64,000 nucleotides of DNA from positions 124,001-188,000 of the forward strand of contig NZ_PYMC01000002.1 of NCBI RefSeq assembly GCF_003026475.1, given 5' to 3'. How positions within the stretch are numbered: position 1 is the first letter of the stretch; the number at the start of each line of letters is the position of its first letter. The stretch is from Photobacterium lipolyticum. GTDB taxonomy: Bacteria; Pseudomonadota; Gammaproteobacteria; Enterobacterales; Vibrionaceae. Shown piece by piece: positions 1 to 8,711 of this stretch. The translations under genes and the position numbers were made by a program. Under the pieces are notes generated by a model. That model did no database searches and had not been told where the DNA came from. It was given only the letters and a program-made list of their open reading frames with translations.

Positions 1-125
1 TTTCCCGCGCAACAACAGAGTCATTCAAATTCGCCCTGGAATTGAATCAGAAATTCAGGCTATAACAAACCCGCTTTTTCCGAGGAGGGGGAACGATTCC
101 CCCCGCTTATCTCTCAGTATTAAAA

Positions 126-156
126 AAACGCCATCAGTAGTTAACTGACGGCGTTT
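126..156 (-). terminator. Rho-independent terminator of the small minus-strand gene
   Basis: A 13-bp stem with one mismatch (arms 126-138 and 144-156) closes a 5-base loop. Read on the minus strand it is followed by a run of T (122-128). It lies 53 bases beyond the stop of the minus-strand gene that ends at 210. The only other structure at the left edge is a 7-bp G/C hairpin at 87-103 without a T-run; no gene is visible in 1-125. Confidence 0.7.
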
Positions 157-209
157 ATAGCAAGAAGACTATGCGTTGCTAGCGTTCTCGATGTTGAAGC
201 AAAAAAGCC

Positions 210-458
210 TTAGTGCGCACGACTTGGTCCATTACGGACAAGATCTTTACCATTATCGTAAACGTCTTGAGTAACCCAACGTGCCAGAATAAGTTGCTGG
301 CTATTATCGAATACAGCAACAAAAGGGCGGCCATCAGAATTATTGGTTGCCATGCCTACACCTGCAACGTCTTTTAAACCCAGACCACCATTTTCAATAG
401 ACAATAGAAAACGCTCTAGCTCTTTCAGGTTATTAATTACATCAAGTTCATTATTCAT
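210..458 (-). CDS. Small hypothetical protein (82 aa)
   Basis: I do not recognise this protein. The frame stays open upstream to a GTG at 569, but that start lacks a Shine-Dalgarno sequence. The ATG at 458 has a purine-rich stretch (AAGAAAGAG) about ten bases upstream and gives a soluble, slightly acidic 82-residue product with a glycine-rich centre (GGLGLKDVAGVGMATNN) and no signal peptide or membrane segment. It stands alone and ends just before a good terminator. A start at 569 (119 aa) cannot be excluded. An opposite-strand open frame at 343-540 overlaps it and is probably a shadow. Confidence 0.55.
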   Translation of the reverse strand: MNNELDVINNLKELERFLLSIENGGLGLKDVAGVGMATNNSDGRPFVAVFDNSQQLILARWVTQDVYDNGKDLVRNGPSRAH

Positions 459-569
459 TTGTTCAACACTCTTTCTTACTTTGCAAATCCACCCGCTTTT
501 TACAACATACGTCGCTGTCTCACCATTTAATGACGGATAAAGCTGGCGGTTAAAATTTGTTAGAATCAC

Positions 570-1233
570 TACCGTTTACCAAGGGACATTAGAGCCTTTA
601 GAGGTAATGGTTAGCATACTTTACAGGTGATAGATGATGATTGGAACCATGTTTGTGGCAACTGCTTTAAAACATATCAATACAGCAAGGAGATCTTCTG
701 GCTGCATTATGCTACTTATTTAGTCGATAGAAGCTTTTATACCCAAGTAACCTCATGATGCAGGATTCAGAGTGATGCCAGCCAGTTCAAAGATAATGTG
801 GGAAGGAATGACGAACCTTTAGAGTGCATTTGACACAAAATTGGGCTGGCTGGATCACTCTCCAAGGGCGAGTTGCGACTTCTTATAAAAAATCAACCTT
901 ACTATATTCAACAGCAGCCAAAATATAGTAAAGCCAGTATTTTAAAATTAATAAATAAGAAATAAACCACCAACCATAGTTATATTTTTCATTCATTTCA
1001 TAGAAATACAAAAATATAAACCGGAAAATACATGCTTATATATTATTAAAGTTAAATTCATCAGTATAACTTCCATACATCTTTTGGAATAAATATCTAC
1101 AATAACTTTCCAACTGTGTTATTGTCTTATCTCTCCCTACCGCTTAGTAGGGACTTCTGGTTAACTTCCGATATAACATCTCGGCACGATCTCGTCGCCC
1201 CTCTAAGCCTAAAAATCATATTTAGGCGGTACT
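570..1233 (+). other. Long AT-rich intergenic region and leader of the DUF1611 gene
   Basis: About 660 bases with no convincing gene. It holds a degenerate copy of dispersed repeat R1 at 736-786, with an inverted half (CTGGCTGGATCACTCT) at 846-862, then a very AT-rich stretch from about 890 to 1110, and then the structured leader described separately at 1135-1233. Confidence 0.6.
1135..1233 (+). promoter_or_regulatory. Structured 5' leader with a hairpin over the ribosome binding site
   Basis: Two clear hairpins are visible. The first has arms CCCTAC (1135-1140) and GTAGGG (1147-1152). The second has arms GCCTAAA (1207-1213) and TTTAGGC (1221-1227) and pairs part of the AGGCGG that would serve as Shine-Dalgarno for the ATG at 1234. 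A small ACGA/TCGT stem lies between them. This arrangement could mask translation initiation, but no known riboswitch class is recognised. Confidence 0.4.
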
Positions 1234-2418
1234 ATGTCAAAACAAAATCAAAATGTAGTTACAATAAATCCTTTCTTTAAAGAGAGTGAGATGGAAAATA
1301 TTCACATTTCAATGCCATCCATTTCAACTCTCAATCTGAGTAAACCATCCATACCAACGGCTATCATTTATTGCGAAGCCAACTTTGGAAAAATTGATGG
1401 TAAAACTGCCAATGGACTTGTTAGGCATTCACAAAATTATCGAGTTCTTTCCGTTATTGATAGTCAACAAGCGGGGTTAGACTCCGGTGTCGTACTTGGT
1501 GACGAGATCAATGAAATTCCTATAGTTTCGGATTTAGGAGAGGCTGTTGCTATTGCGGATGAGACCCCTGATTATTTCATTTTTGGTCTCGCGCCATCCA
1601 GTGGGATGTTATCTGAATCTGAAAAAAATCTTATTCTTGAAGCAATGGCGCTAAAGATGCATATCGTCAATGGACTACACGAGTTTCTAAACGACGACCC
1701 TCAATTAGTAGAGGCAAGTATAGCCAATAATGTTGAGATTTTAGATATTCGTCGCCCTAAAAATAAAAAAAATTTACAAGCATTTAGTGGAAAAATACAC
1801 AATACAAAATGTCCACGCATAGCCATTATGGGTACCGACTGTGCAATAGGAAAACGCACAACAGCCACTATGCTGACAAAGACTTTGCAGGAACACGGTC
1901 TTAATGTGGTCATGATCGCGACAGGACAAACGGGAATCATTCAAGGTGCTCCCTATGGTGTCGCTTTAGGTGCGGTCCCCTCTCAATTCTGCGCAGGAGA
2001 ATTAGAAGCCGTTATTGTAAAAGCGTACGAATTAGAGGAGCCAGATCTGATCATTATTGAAGGACAAGGAGCATTAAGTCATCCCGCTTTCTCAACGAGT
2101 GCGTTTATATTACGTGGAAGTTGTCCAACTGGAGTGATCTTACAACACGCACCTAACCGCTTAAGCCGAAGTGATTTCCCGAAAATGCCGATGCCATCTA
2201 TTGCCTCTGAAATAGAACTCATTGAAATGTTTGCTGATACTCCCGTCATAGGGTTGACTCTCAATCACGAAAATATGTCTTCTGACGAAATACTATCTAA
2301 GATTCAGGAATATTCCGCTGAGTTTGCTATACCAGTAACGGATGCATTATCTCAACCCACAGAACATCTTCTACAAATGGTTTTGTCTGCATTTCCTGAT
2401 TTAAATGAAAACTTATGA
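1234..2418 (+). CDS. DUF1611 family protein (DgcN-like, putative N-acyltransferase)
   Basis: The protein (394 aa) matches the DUF1611 family: an N-terminal Rossmann-like part starting near residue 41 (AIIYCEANFGKIDGKTANG) and a C-terminal P-loop-like part with GTDCAIGKRTTA near residue 200, followed by a conserved GQTGIIQGAPYG segment. The characterised member DgcN acetylates D-glutamate in marine bacteria; whether this protein does so is inference. Family members are usually about 330-350 aa, so the first 40 residues are an extension. An in-frame ATG at 1291 with a GAGAG sequence just upstream is a plausible alternative start. The next gene begins 10 bases after its stop and encodes a PLP-dependent racemase-like enzyme, so the pair probably acts on one amino acid. 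Confidence 0.75.
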   Translation: MSKQNQNVVTINPFFKESEMENIHISMPSISTLNLSKPSIPTAIIYCEANFGKIDGKTANGLVRHSQNYRVLSVIDSQQAGLDSGVVLGDEINEIPIVSDLGEAVAIADETPDYFIFGLAPSSGMLSESEKNLILEAMALKMHIVNGLHEFLNDDPQLVEASIANNVEILDIRRPKNKKNLQAFSGKIHNTKCPRIAIMGTDCAIGKRTTATMLTKTLQEHGLNVVMIATGQTGIIQGAPYGVALGAVPSQFCAGELEAVIVKAYELEEPDLIIIEGQGALSHPAFSTSAFILRGSCPTGVILQHAPNRLSRSDFPKMPMPSIASEIELIEMFADTPVIGLTLNHENMSSDEILSKIQEYSAEFAIPVTDALSQPTEHLLQMVLSAFPDLNENL

Positions 2419-2428
2419 TTAATAAGAG

Positions 2429-3493
2429 TTGAGCAATCCTAGGTTAGAAATCAATTGCGCCAAAATTCACCACAATGCTCACATACTGTTCAGTCGATTA
2501 GGCAAAAAAAACATCTCAGTTACCCCTGTCACAAAAGTTTGTTTAGGGCATCCTGAAATTGTGCAAACACTGATCAATGCAGGCGCTGATATGATCGCGG
2601 ATTCGCGAATTGAAAATATTGAGAGTATGAGACATTCAGGCGTCACTGTCCCTATGATGCTGATTCGTTCGCCAATGCTGAGCCAAGCCTCAAGGGTGGT
2701 TCAGTCTTGTGATATTAGCCTCAACACAGAGCTAGCCGCCATTAAGCAACTATCAAAGGCCGCCAGCAGTTCAGGCCGCGTTCATGGTGTAGTGATCATG
2801 ATCGAGCTAGGAGATCTACGTGAAGGTGTGATGCAAGATAATCTCGAGGATTTTATCTCTCAGATTATATATTTGCCTAATATTGTACTTAAAGGAATAG
2901 GAACGAACCTGACCTGCCGCTATGGGGTGGATCCTGATAACGATAAAATGTCTAATTTGTCAGATCTTGCCGATGAAATAGAAAGAAAATTCGGTATCAC
3001 ATTAGATATTGTCTCTGGAGGAAATTCCGCCAATCTAAATTGGGCGCTTAATAACAAAAAGAAAACTAGAATAAATCACCTACGGTTGGGAGAGGCGATT
3101 TTTCTAGGCTGTGAAACCCTTTATCAACAAACCATTGATGGTCTTTTCACTGACGCCATTACTCTGATTGCTGAAGTTATCGAATCGAAGGAAAAACCGT
3201 CATTACCATGGGGGAATTTATGTTTGAATGCTTTTGGCGAACAGCAAAAAATCTTAGATAGAGGTAATGTTTCACAAGCTATTTTAGCCATCGGACGTCA
3301 AGATGTGAGCATCCTCGGACTTAAGCCACCTATAGGGGTAAATATTGTCGCATCAACCAGCGATCACCTTATTGTCGAAACTTCTGACTTTTCTCTAACT
3401 GTAGGGCAAGAAGTTCGATTTCAATTAAATTACAGTGCTCTTTTATCTTCTATGTCCTCACCGTTTATTCATAAACATCTATTTGAGAATTAA
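2429..3493 (+). CDS. Alanine/ornithine racemase-family PLP enzyme
   Basis: A 354-residue fold-type III PLP protein of the alanine/ornithine racemase family. The N-terminus MSNPRLEINCAKIHHNA matches the family start, with the PLP lysine expected in the TPVTKVCLGHPE segment near residue 36. Later segments GVVIMIELGDLREGV and the phosphate-binding SGGNSANL fit the TIM-barrel half. The start codon is TTG, supported by the family N-terminus; the Shine-Dalgarno is poor, so coupling to the upstream gene is likely. The usual partner of DUF1611/DgcN is DgcA, an enolase-superfamily epimerase; here a PLP racemase occupies that position. The substrate is not evident from sequence. Confidence 0.8.
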   Translation: MSNPRLEINCAKIHHNAHILFSRLGKKNISVTPVTKVCLGHPEIVQTLINAGADMIADSRIENIESMRHSGVTVPMMLIRSPMLSQASRVVQSCDISLNTELAAIKQLSKAASSSGRVHGVVIMIELGDLREGVMQDNLEDFISQIIYLPNIVLKGIGTNLTCRYGVDPDNDKMSNLSDLADEIERKFGITLDIVSGGNSANLNWALNNKKKTRINHLRLGEAIFLGCETLYQQTIDGLFTDAITLIAEVIESKEKPSLPWGNLCLNAFGEQQKILDRGNVSQAILAIGRQDVSILGLKPPIGVNIVASTSDHLIVETSDFSLTVGQEVRFQLNYSALLSSMSSPFIHKHLFEN

Positions 3494-3556
3494 GATATTT
3501 ATTCCCCCACGTTCACCAGGAAACCAAAGCTTAATGAACACAAATAAAGGAAAATA

Positions 3557-3745
3557 ATGAAAGATCATGATGTATTTATACAATTAAATGATGCAATTTT
3601 GCTTCATTTCGAATCCTTTAGCTTCTGGGAAAGAGCGTTTCTTTCTGATATTCAATATAAAATGATGCATGAACATCAAATTTCTAGCAAACAGAAACTA
3701 TTAACTATAAAAATACTAGGAAAAAATACTAACGCGAGATCTTGA
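3557..3745 (+). CDS. Small hypothetical protein (62 aa), possible third gene of the unit
   Basis: The ATG follows a good AAAGGAAAA Shine-Dalgarno. The product is helical, with a segment FWERAFLSDIQYKMMHEHQ followed by ISSKQKLLTIKIL, which resembles small helical domains found in hypothetical proteins of plasmids and phages. It has no signal peptide or membrane segment. It lies 63 bases after the racemase gene on the same strand and could be cotranscribed with it. Confidence 0.5.
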   Translation: MKDHDVFIQLNDAILLHFESFSFWERAFLSDIQYKMMHEHQISSKQKLLTIKILGKNTNARS

Positions 3746-3809
3746 TACCTTTATTTGCGCAGGTGTTACGCGTGTAAAGAGCCTTTAGTATCGAGATAAA
3801 TATATCCCT

Positions 3810-3935
3810 AGTACTTCATCACAGAAGTTTTGATGAGTTCAGCCATCAAACGTCGTCATTCTGTAAAGTGTGGAACGTATATGGAATCTAAAGCGCGTAC
3901 GGTTAGAACTGGATCCCGGATATCTCGTCAAACAC
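3810..3935 (+). repeat. Dispersed repeat R2, copy a
   Basis: This stretch matches the reverse complement of copies at about 6897-7045 and 13521-13612: GTACTTC, then GATGAGTTCAG, CGTCGTCATTCTGTAAAGTG, TGGAACG and ATGGAATCTAA, then GGTTAGAACTGGATCCCGG and ATATCTCGT. It lies in the 385-base gap between the small gene ending at 3745 and the helicase. A 61-codon open frame at 3870-4055 runs through it and is rejected as a gene. The rest of the gap holds nothing else I recognise. Confidence 0.65.
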
Positions 3936-4130
3936 CCAGGTGGCCAGATTGACTATGAGGGATTTTTCGGGGCAATAAGAAAATTTCAACCGCCACGATG
4001 GATCTGTGCGAATGATGTGCGAGTGAGTATCCCTGATACTCTTCCTTCATGTTAGAATGCCCGTCCATGTTCTTCTGTTTTAGCCTCCAGCCTTAACAGT
4101 TGTTTATTAATCATACACCTGAGACTCCAA

Positions 4131-5354
4131 ATGCCATTTTCCAACCTTGGATTAAGCGATCCGATTTTAAAAGCTGTAACCGAATTAGGCTACAAGACTC
4201 CTACGCCTATTCAAAAGAAGGCTATACCCGTCATATTGACGGGTAAGAACCTTATCGCTGCCGCGCAGACGGGTACAGGTAAAACAGCTAGTTTTGTATT
4301 ACCTATATTACAAATGCTGAGCGATAAGCATCCCGTACGAGCAAAACGCATTCGCGCCCTCATCCTTGCGCCAACCCGAGAGCTGGCAGTACAGGTTGAA
4401 GACAATATTGTGCAATACAGCAAGCATCTGAACCTCACCTCGCTGGCGATGTATGGCGGTGTTGACTACAAAGAGCAAAAGCAGCGCCTCATTGAAGGTG
4501 TCGATATTTTGGTTGCGACTCCTGGTCGACTGCTGGATATGTATAGCCAAAGAGCCGTACATTTTGATGAGCTGGAAATATTGGTTTTAGATGAAGCCGA
4601 TAGAATGCTCGACATGGGCTTTATCGAAGACATCAATAAGATCATTGAACGCTTGCCTTCGCAGAGACAAAACTTGCTGTTTTCGGCCACGCTGTCAAAG
4701 CAGGTTCGCGTCTTAGCCAAAACCGCGATTGAACATCCGGTTGAAATATCGGTCTCTTCCGACAGCACAACGACCCCGAAGATTGACCAGTGGTTAATCA
4801 CTGTCGATAAAGACAAGAAATCGGCATTGCTGAGCCATTTAATTCAAGAGAATGATTGGGATCAGGCGCTTATTTTTATCGAAACAAAACACGGTGCAGC
4901 GAAGTTAGTCAGCCAGCTCGAAAAGCGCGGAATTAAAGCAGAAGCGATTCACAGTGGCAGAAGTCAGGATGCTCGAGCAAAAGTATTGGCAGACTTTAAA
5001 TCGGGTCAACTCAAGTTACTGGTAGCAACAGGGATTGCTGCGCGTGGTATCGATATTGACGATCTGACTCGTGTGGTTAACTATGACTTACCTCATCCAG
5101 CTGATGACTATGTTCACCGTATTGGTCGTACTGGCCGCGCTGGCGCTTCCGGCGAAGCAATCTCCTTTGTTTCTAGAGATGATTTCAGAAACCTTTGTGC
5201 TATCGAAAGTCGTTTGGGGCATCTTATTACCCGAAAAGAGATTGAAGGCTTTGTGCCCAACAAAGAGGTGCCGGTTTCTATTTTGAATTACGTCCCAAAG
5301 AGTAAGCAAAACGCCGGACGCCATAATTCAAAAAACAAACCATCGTCAAAATAA
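4131..5354 (+). CDS. DEAD-box ATP-dependent RNA helicase, RhlE type
   Basis: A 407-residue cytoplasmic DEAD-box helicase. Q motif (GYKTPTPIQKKAIP) near residue 20, motif [10 protein letters not shown] near 45, Ia PTRELA, Ib TPGRLLD, II DEAD, III SAT, and the C-terminal motifs LVATGIAARGIDIDDL (V) and [10 protein letters not shown] (VI). The N-terminus MPFSNLGLSDPIL is typical of the RhlE/SrmB group, so the ATG at 4131 is right. The C-terminal tail is short and basic. The family unwinds short RNA duplexes in ribosome assembly, cold adaptation and mRNA decay. A second RhlE-type gene lies at 41480-42838. Confidence 0.93.
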   Translation: MPFSNLGLSDPILKAVTELGYKTPTPIQKKAIPVILTGKNLIAAAQTGTGKTASFVLPILQMLSDKHPVRAKRIRALILAPTRELAVQVEDNIVQYSKHLNLTSLAMYGGVDYKEQKQRLIEGVDILVATPGRLLDMYSQRAVHFDELEILVLDEADRMLDMGFIEDINKIIERLPSQRQNLLFSATLSKQVRVLAKTAIEHPVEISVSSDSTTTPKIDQWLITVDKDKKSALLSHLIQENDWDQALIFIETKHGAAKLVSQLEKRGIKAEAIHSGRSQDARAKVLADFKSGQLKLLVATGIAARGIDIDDLTRVVNYDLPHPADDYVHRIGRTGRAGASGEAISFVSRDDFRNLCAIESRLGHLITRKEIEGFVPNKEVPVSILNYVPKSKQNAGRHNSKNKPSSK

Positions 5355-5392
5355 ACAGGCTGATAGTCTGAACTCATACGCTCAATATTGAG

Positions 5393-5430
5393 AAAAAGCG
5401 AGTACTGCAATTGCGGCACTCGTTTTTTTT
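5393..5430. terminator. Bidirectional terminator between the helicase and AGCS genes
   Basis: A stem of GCGAGTACTGC (5398-5408) pairing imperfectly with GCGGCACTCG (5413-5422), loop AATT, followed by eight T (5423-5430). On the minus strand the same stem is followed by five T (complement of 5393-5397). It serves two converging genes. Confidence 0.85.
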
Positions 5431-5465
5431 AATGCGCTAGTTGTGATTGGTTAGTTAACACTGTC

Positions 5466-6887
5466 TTATTTTTTTGCTTTCCATGCTTTGAGGTCAATGT
5501 CCAGATCAGGGAAATCTTTGGGGTTGAACAGTGGGTGTTCAATACCTGCTTTAAGTTGTTTTTTATAGTCTTTCAAAATACGGATGAGCGTAGGAAACAG
5601 CATTATAAGTACTAACAAGTTAACGATAGCAAGGATGCCCATCATCGGATCTGAGAAGAAAAACACAGAGGTTGCTCCTGGAGCAACAGCGCCCAAAAAG
5701 ATAATCCCGATCACTGAGAAGCGGAGAATATGTACAGACACCTTGTTCTGTGACATGAAAGTAAGGGCGTTTTCCCCCAGGTAGTAGTTGTAGATGATAG
5801 AACTAATAGAAAAGAGTAAAATTGCCCCCGTCAGAAAGTACTGAGACCAAGCTCCAACGTGTGAAACCAGCGACTGCTGAGTCAGAACGACACCATCAAT
5901 GCCTTCTGCGCCAGGTACATATACGTCACCCAGTAGGATAACAAATGCAGTACAGCTACAGATTAGGATTGTATCGATAAAGACCGATAAAGACTGTGTG
6001 ATACCCTGGCTGATTGGGTGAGTAACATCTGCCGTCGCGGCGACATTGGGCGCCGAACCCAGGCCAGCTTCGTTTGAGAACAGGCCACGTCGCAAACCTT
6101 GTGCCATTGCAGTTCCCATACCGCCACCTACTGCCTCTTCCCAACCAAATGCATTAGAAACGATACTACCAATGACCGCTGGGATCTCAGTGATGTTGAT
6201 TAGGATGACTATAAGCGCCATCGCGACATACCCGATAGCCATAATAGGCACGATAACATCCGCGGTTTTAGCAATACGTTTAATACCACCGTAAATAATG
6301 AAACCAGTAATAATAGCTAACAGGCCCCCCGTCCACATGCGGTCAATACCCATGCTATCATGGGCAGCCCCTGCAACGGTATTTCCTTGAAAGGCATTAA
6401 AACCAATCGCAAAGGAAGCAATCAAACAAACAGCATACAGGTAAGCAAGCCACCTGTAGTCTTCACCAAGACCATGAATTATCGACCGTGCTGCACCACC
6501 ACGAAATGCATCACCTTCTTTACGCTTATAAAGCTGAGCGAGTGAACATTCCACCAGGCTTGTTGCCATACCAACCAGTGCAATTGCCCACATCCAGAAT
6601 ACCGCACCAGGCCCGCCAAGCGTAATTGCAACAGCAACACCTGCAATGTTACCGCCACCGACACGACCACCAACAGATAATAAAAGCGCTTCACGGCCAG
6701 AAATAGCATTTCTGTCGGCTGTTTGATTTTTATTTAATAGGACACGGAACATACGTCCAAAGAAAGTAAATTGAACAAATCCGGTAACGAAAGTAAAGAA
6801 CAGACCCAATACTACCAGGAACGGTATAAGTGCCCATCCCCAAGTAAGATCTCCAATCACACCAAAAAGGCTTTCTAACAATTCCAT
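5466..6887 (-). CDS. AGCS-family sodium:alanine/glycine symporter
   Basis: An inner-membrane symporter (473 aa) of the alanine or glycine:cation symporter family, importing a small amino acid with sodium. The signature GGRVGGGNIAGVA is present near residue 70, with about ten hydrophobic helices and conserved segments such as RGLFSNEAGLGSAPNVAA. The ATG at 6887 is preceded by GGAGTAGAG and gives MELLESLFGVIGDL, a usual family start. A longer open frame reaches 6953, but its extra 22 codons are read from repeat R2 and should not be annotated. The gene is alone, ending at a shared terminator. Confidence 0.9.
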   Translation of the reverse strand: MELLESLFGVIGDLTWGWALIPFLVVLGLFFTFVTGFVQFTFFGRMFRVLLNKNQTADRNAISGREALLLSVGGRVGGGNIAGVAVAITLGGPGAVFWMWAIALVGMATSLVECSLAQLYKRKEGDAFRGGAARSIIHGLGEDYRWLAYLYAVCLIASFAIGFNAFQGNTVAGAAHDSMGIDRMWTGGLLAIITGFIIYGGIKRIAKTADVIVPIMAIGYVAMALIVILINITEIPAVIGSIVSNAFGWEEAVGGGMGTAMAQGLRRGLFSNEAGLGSAPNVAATADVTHPISQGITQSLSVFIDTILICSCTAFVILLGDVYVPGAEGIDGVVLTQQSLVSHVGAWSQYFLTGAILLFSISSIIYNYYLGENALTFMSQNKVSVHILRFSVIGIIFLGAVAPGATSVFFFSDPMMGILAIVNLLVLIMLFPTLIRILKDYKKQLKAGIEHPLFNPKDFPDLDIDLKAWKAKK

Positions 6888-6896
6888 CTCTACTCC

Positions 6897-7045
6897 TAAC
6901 ATGTCATCCCGGAATAGAGGAACGAGATATCCGGGCTCAAATTCTAACCACACATCCTTAGATTCCGTATAAGTTCGTTCCTCACTTTACGGAATGACGA
7001 AGTGTGGTTACTGAACTCGCCAATACTTCTATAATGTAGTGCCAG
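6897..7045 (-). repeat. Dispersed repeat R2, copy b
   Basis: On the plus strand it reads CATCCCGGAATAGAGGAACG, AGATATCCGGGCTC, then CCTTAGATTCCGTATAAG, TTACGGAATGACGAAGTGTG and CTCGCCAATACTTCT. The middle and right parts match the copy at 13521-13612 almost base for base, and the whole matches copy a at 3810-3935 inverted. The left part forms a hairpin of CCCGGAATA with TATCCGGG. It lies at the 5' edge of the AGCS gene. Confidence 0.75.
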
Positions 7046-7179
7046 CCCTGAATTGATAGTTGAAAGAAGTATAGTCGGTCACACCATCTTTAGTCGGAAA
7101 TCTCTGAGACGTTTTGGTTATTTCAATACCAAAAGTACGTGCATAGCTAGATTACTTTCTGTCCGATTGTAATATCACC

Positions 7180-7211
7180 TATACCCAAACTACCTCACGA
7201 TGCGAGATTCA
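7180..7211 (+). repeat. Partial dispersed repeat R1
   Basis: TATACCCAAACTACCTCACG followed by ATGCGAGATTCA matches the left arm of repeat R1 with a few differences. No inverted right arm is seen nearby. Confidence 0.5.
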
Positions 7212-7432
7212 AAACTTCCTGGGAGTCCAATTCGAACGAAATGTGTGTAGGAATGGCGATCCCAGCGTTTTTCAATCTTATAGGCGCCGTCAAAAAGGAC
7301 GACGCCTAAGTGGGTGCAGAAAATTGGTTTCAAACTATACTTCCAGCGAGTGCGTTCGGTATACATGTCGAGATCACCACCACATCCGAATCAGCATCAT
7401 TTATTTTTATACAGGGAAACCGGAGGGTCATC

Positions 7433-8485
7433 ATGGCCGAAAGGGACAGAAGTAAAAAGTATTTAGTGTTCGTTATGGGAGAGAAAATCGTGAGGCTCCT
7501 GTGGTGGACCGGATTAAAGAAAGCGACATCTATCTTTAATAACAAGCACGCAAAGCTTGAACAATTCATTCAGGAGTTCCTGACAGACTTTGCAAAAGTA
7601 GGGTTCCTGACGAAAGTGCTTGGCGAAAAACCGCTGGAGCCTTTTAGTGCTGACGACAGCGAGCTCAACGAAAAATATTATGATAATAGTGACCGCTATA
7701 CCCAAGCTCTGATGAATTTTTTCATCGATCTCCCCCCCTTTAAAAAAGAATGTAAAATCAAACCTTTGCACCCTCCTGTGGATGTCCATAAAATTACCCC
7801 CACCCCAAATGAGACCTGGTTCTTTCTTAATGGGATCGGGACCAACGAGGACATGGCAAAGGTGAATGCACGCATGCTCAGCGATATATTCAAGCGCCCC
7901 ATCACCCTACTTCACAACCCTGGCAATGGTTTCATGGCTGATTTAATTGAAGTCATGAAAGGAAGAGCCTTCAACCTTAATACTGCCATCGCGGAATCCG
8001 CCAGGGATCACATCTGGAGTGAACTAAAAATAGTTAAGGAGAAAATGAGAGCCGCTGACAAGGAAATGGAAAAATCTTACAAGGTCGTGGTCATTGCCCA
8101 CTCCCAGGGAGGGCTCATCATTTCAAACGTCGTCAGGATGCTGCTTCAAGACCACGGTGGTAATCCACTGTTAAATCAGCTGGAAGTCTACACCTTCGCC
8201 TCCGCTCATGATCAATACCCTTCTTCTTGTTGTACGGACGCCCAGCAACATCAGGTTCCATTCACAGAGCACTTCGCGAACAAAGAAGATTATGTCTCAC
8301 AGGTTGGCGTCCTCAAGGCTGGCAGCAAAAAAACGGTGGGAAATATTTACATTAAGAATGGAGCCGGGCATCTGCTGAACTTTCACTATCTGCGAGACTT
8401 CGTTCACGGCAGGTATGAAGGCAAGGAAAGCAGTCGCCTGTTTTCTCTGCTTGGTGGATGCCGATTGGCCGATGCCGAAAAGTGA
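7433..8485 (+). CDS. Alpha/beta-hydrolase fold protein of unknown substrate
   Basis: The protein (350 aa) has a serine-hydrolase nucleophile elbow VVVIAHSQGGLIISN near residue 220 and a late histidine in NGAGHLLNFHYLRDF near residue 315, consistent with an alpha/beta hydrolase. No signal peptide is seen, so it is probably cytoplasmic. The ATG at 7433 has a strong GGAGGG at the right distance; an upstream in-frame extension to 7310 lacks one. The gene is isolated between repeats and phasin genes, with an amino acid sequence I cannot tie to a named family. Lateral acquisition is possible but not shown. Confidence 0.7.
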   Translation: MAERDRSKKYLVFVMGEKIVRLLWWTGLKKATSIFNNKHAKLEQFIQEFLTDFAKVGFLTKVLGEKPLEPFSADDSELNEKYYDNSDRYTQALMNFFIDLPPFKKECKIKPLHPPVDVHKITPTPNETWFFLNGIGTNEDMAKVNARMLSDIFKRPITLLHNPGNGFMADLIEVMKGRAFNLNTAIAESARDHIWSELKIVKEKMRAADKEMEKSYKVVVIAHSQGGLIISNVVRMLLQDHGGNPLLNQLEVYTFASAHDQYPSSCCTDAQQHQVPFTEHFANKEDYVSQVGVLKAGSKKTVGNIYIKNGAGHLLNFHYLRDFVHGRYEGKESSRLFSLLGGCRLADAEK

Positions 8486-8666
8486 GCAAAGACAGAAGTA
8501 TGAGATAGAAGACGTGCGAGTCCAAGGTCGACGCTCTGATAGGATCCGCTGTAGCTGCCTGCCTACGGACTTTTCATCATTTTTTATTAAGCAAAAAAGG
8601 CGCACATGCATGGCACATGTGCAACCTAAAAAACTGTCACCCATGGTATGGTGACAATCCGAACAA

Positions 8667-8699
8667 GGTTACATATCTTCTGGGTTAAGAGATGTAACC
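8667..8699 (-). terminator. Hairpin downstream of the first phasin gene (weak terminator)
   Basis: Arms GGTTACAT (8667-8674) and ATGTAACC (8692-8699) lie just beyond the phasin stop at 8712. There is no clear T-run. A second small stem, GTCACC/GGTGAC, is at 8636-8655. Confidence 0.35.
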
Positions 8700-8711
8700 A
8701 AGTATCGACAG

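Larger units (their letters stand above)
6888..7432. other. Intergenic region with two dispersed repeats
   Basis: This 545-base gap separates the divergent AGCS and hydrolase genes. It contains repeat R2 copy b and a partial repeat R1, and must hold both promoters, which I cannot place. Open frames here at 7243 and 7310 are in-frame extensions or shadows without ribosome binding sites. Confidence 0.6.

Noticed and set aside
343-540. 65-codon plus-strand frame over the first small gene
   Set aside because: Opposite strand of a better supported gene that ends at a terminator.
3870-4055. 61-codon open frame on the plus strand
   Set aside because: It is read through repeat R2, has no good Shine-Dalgarno, and the same repeat occurs elsewhere in other frames.
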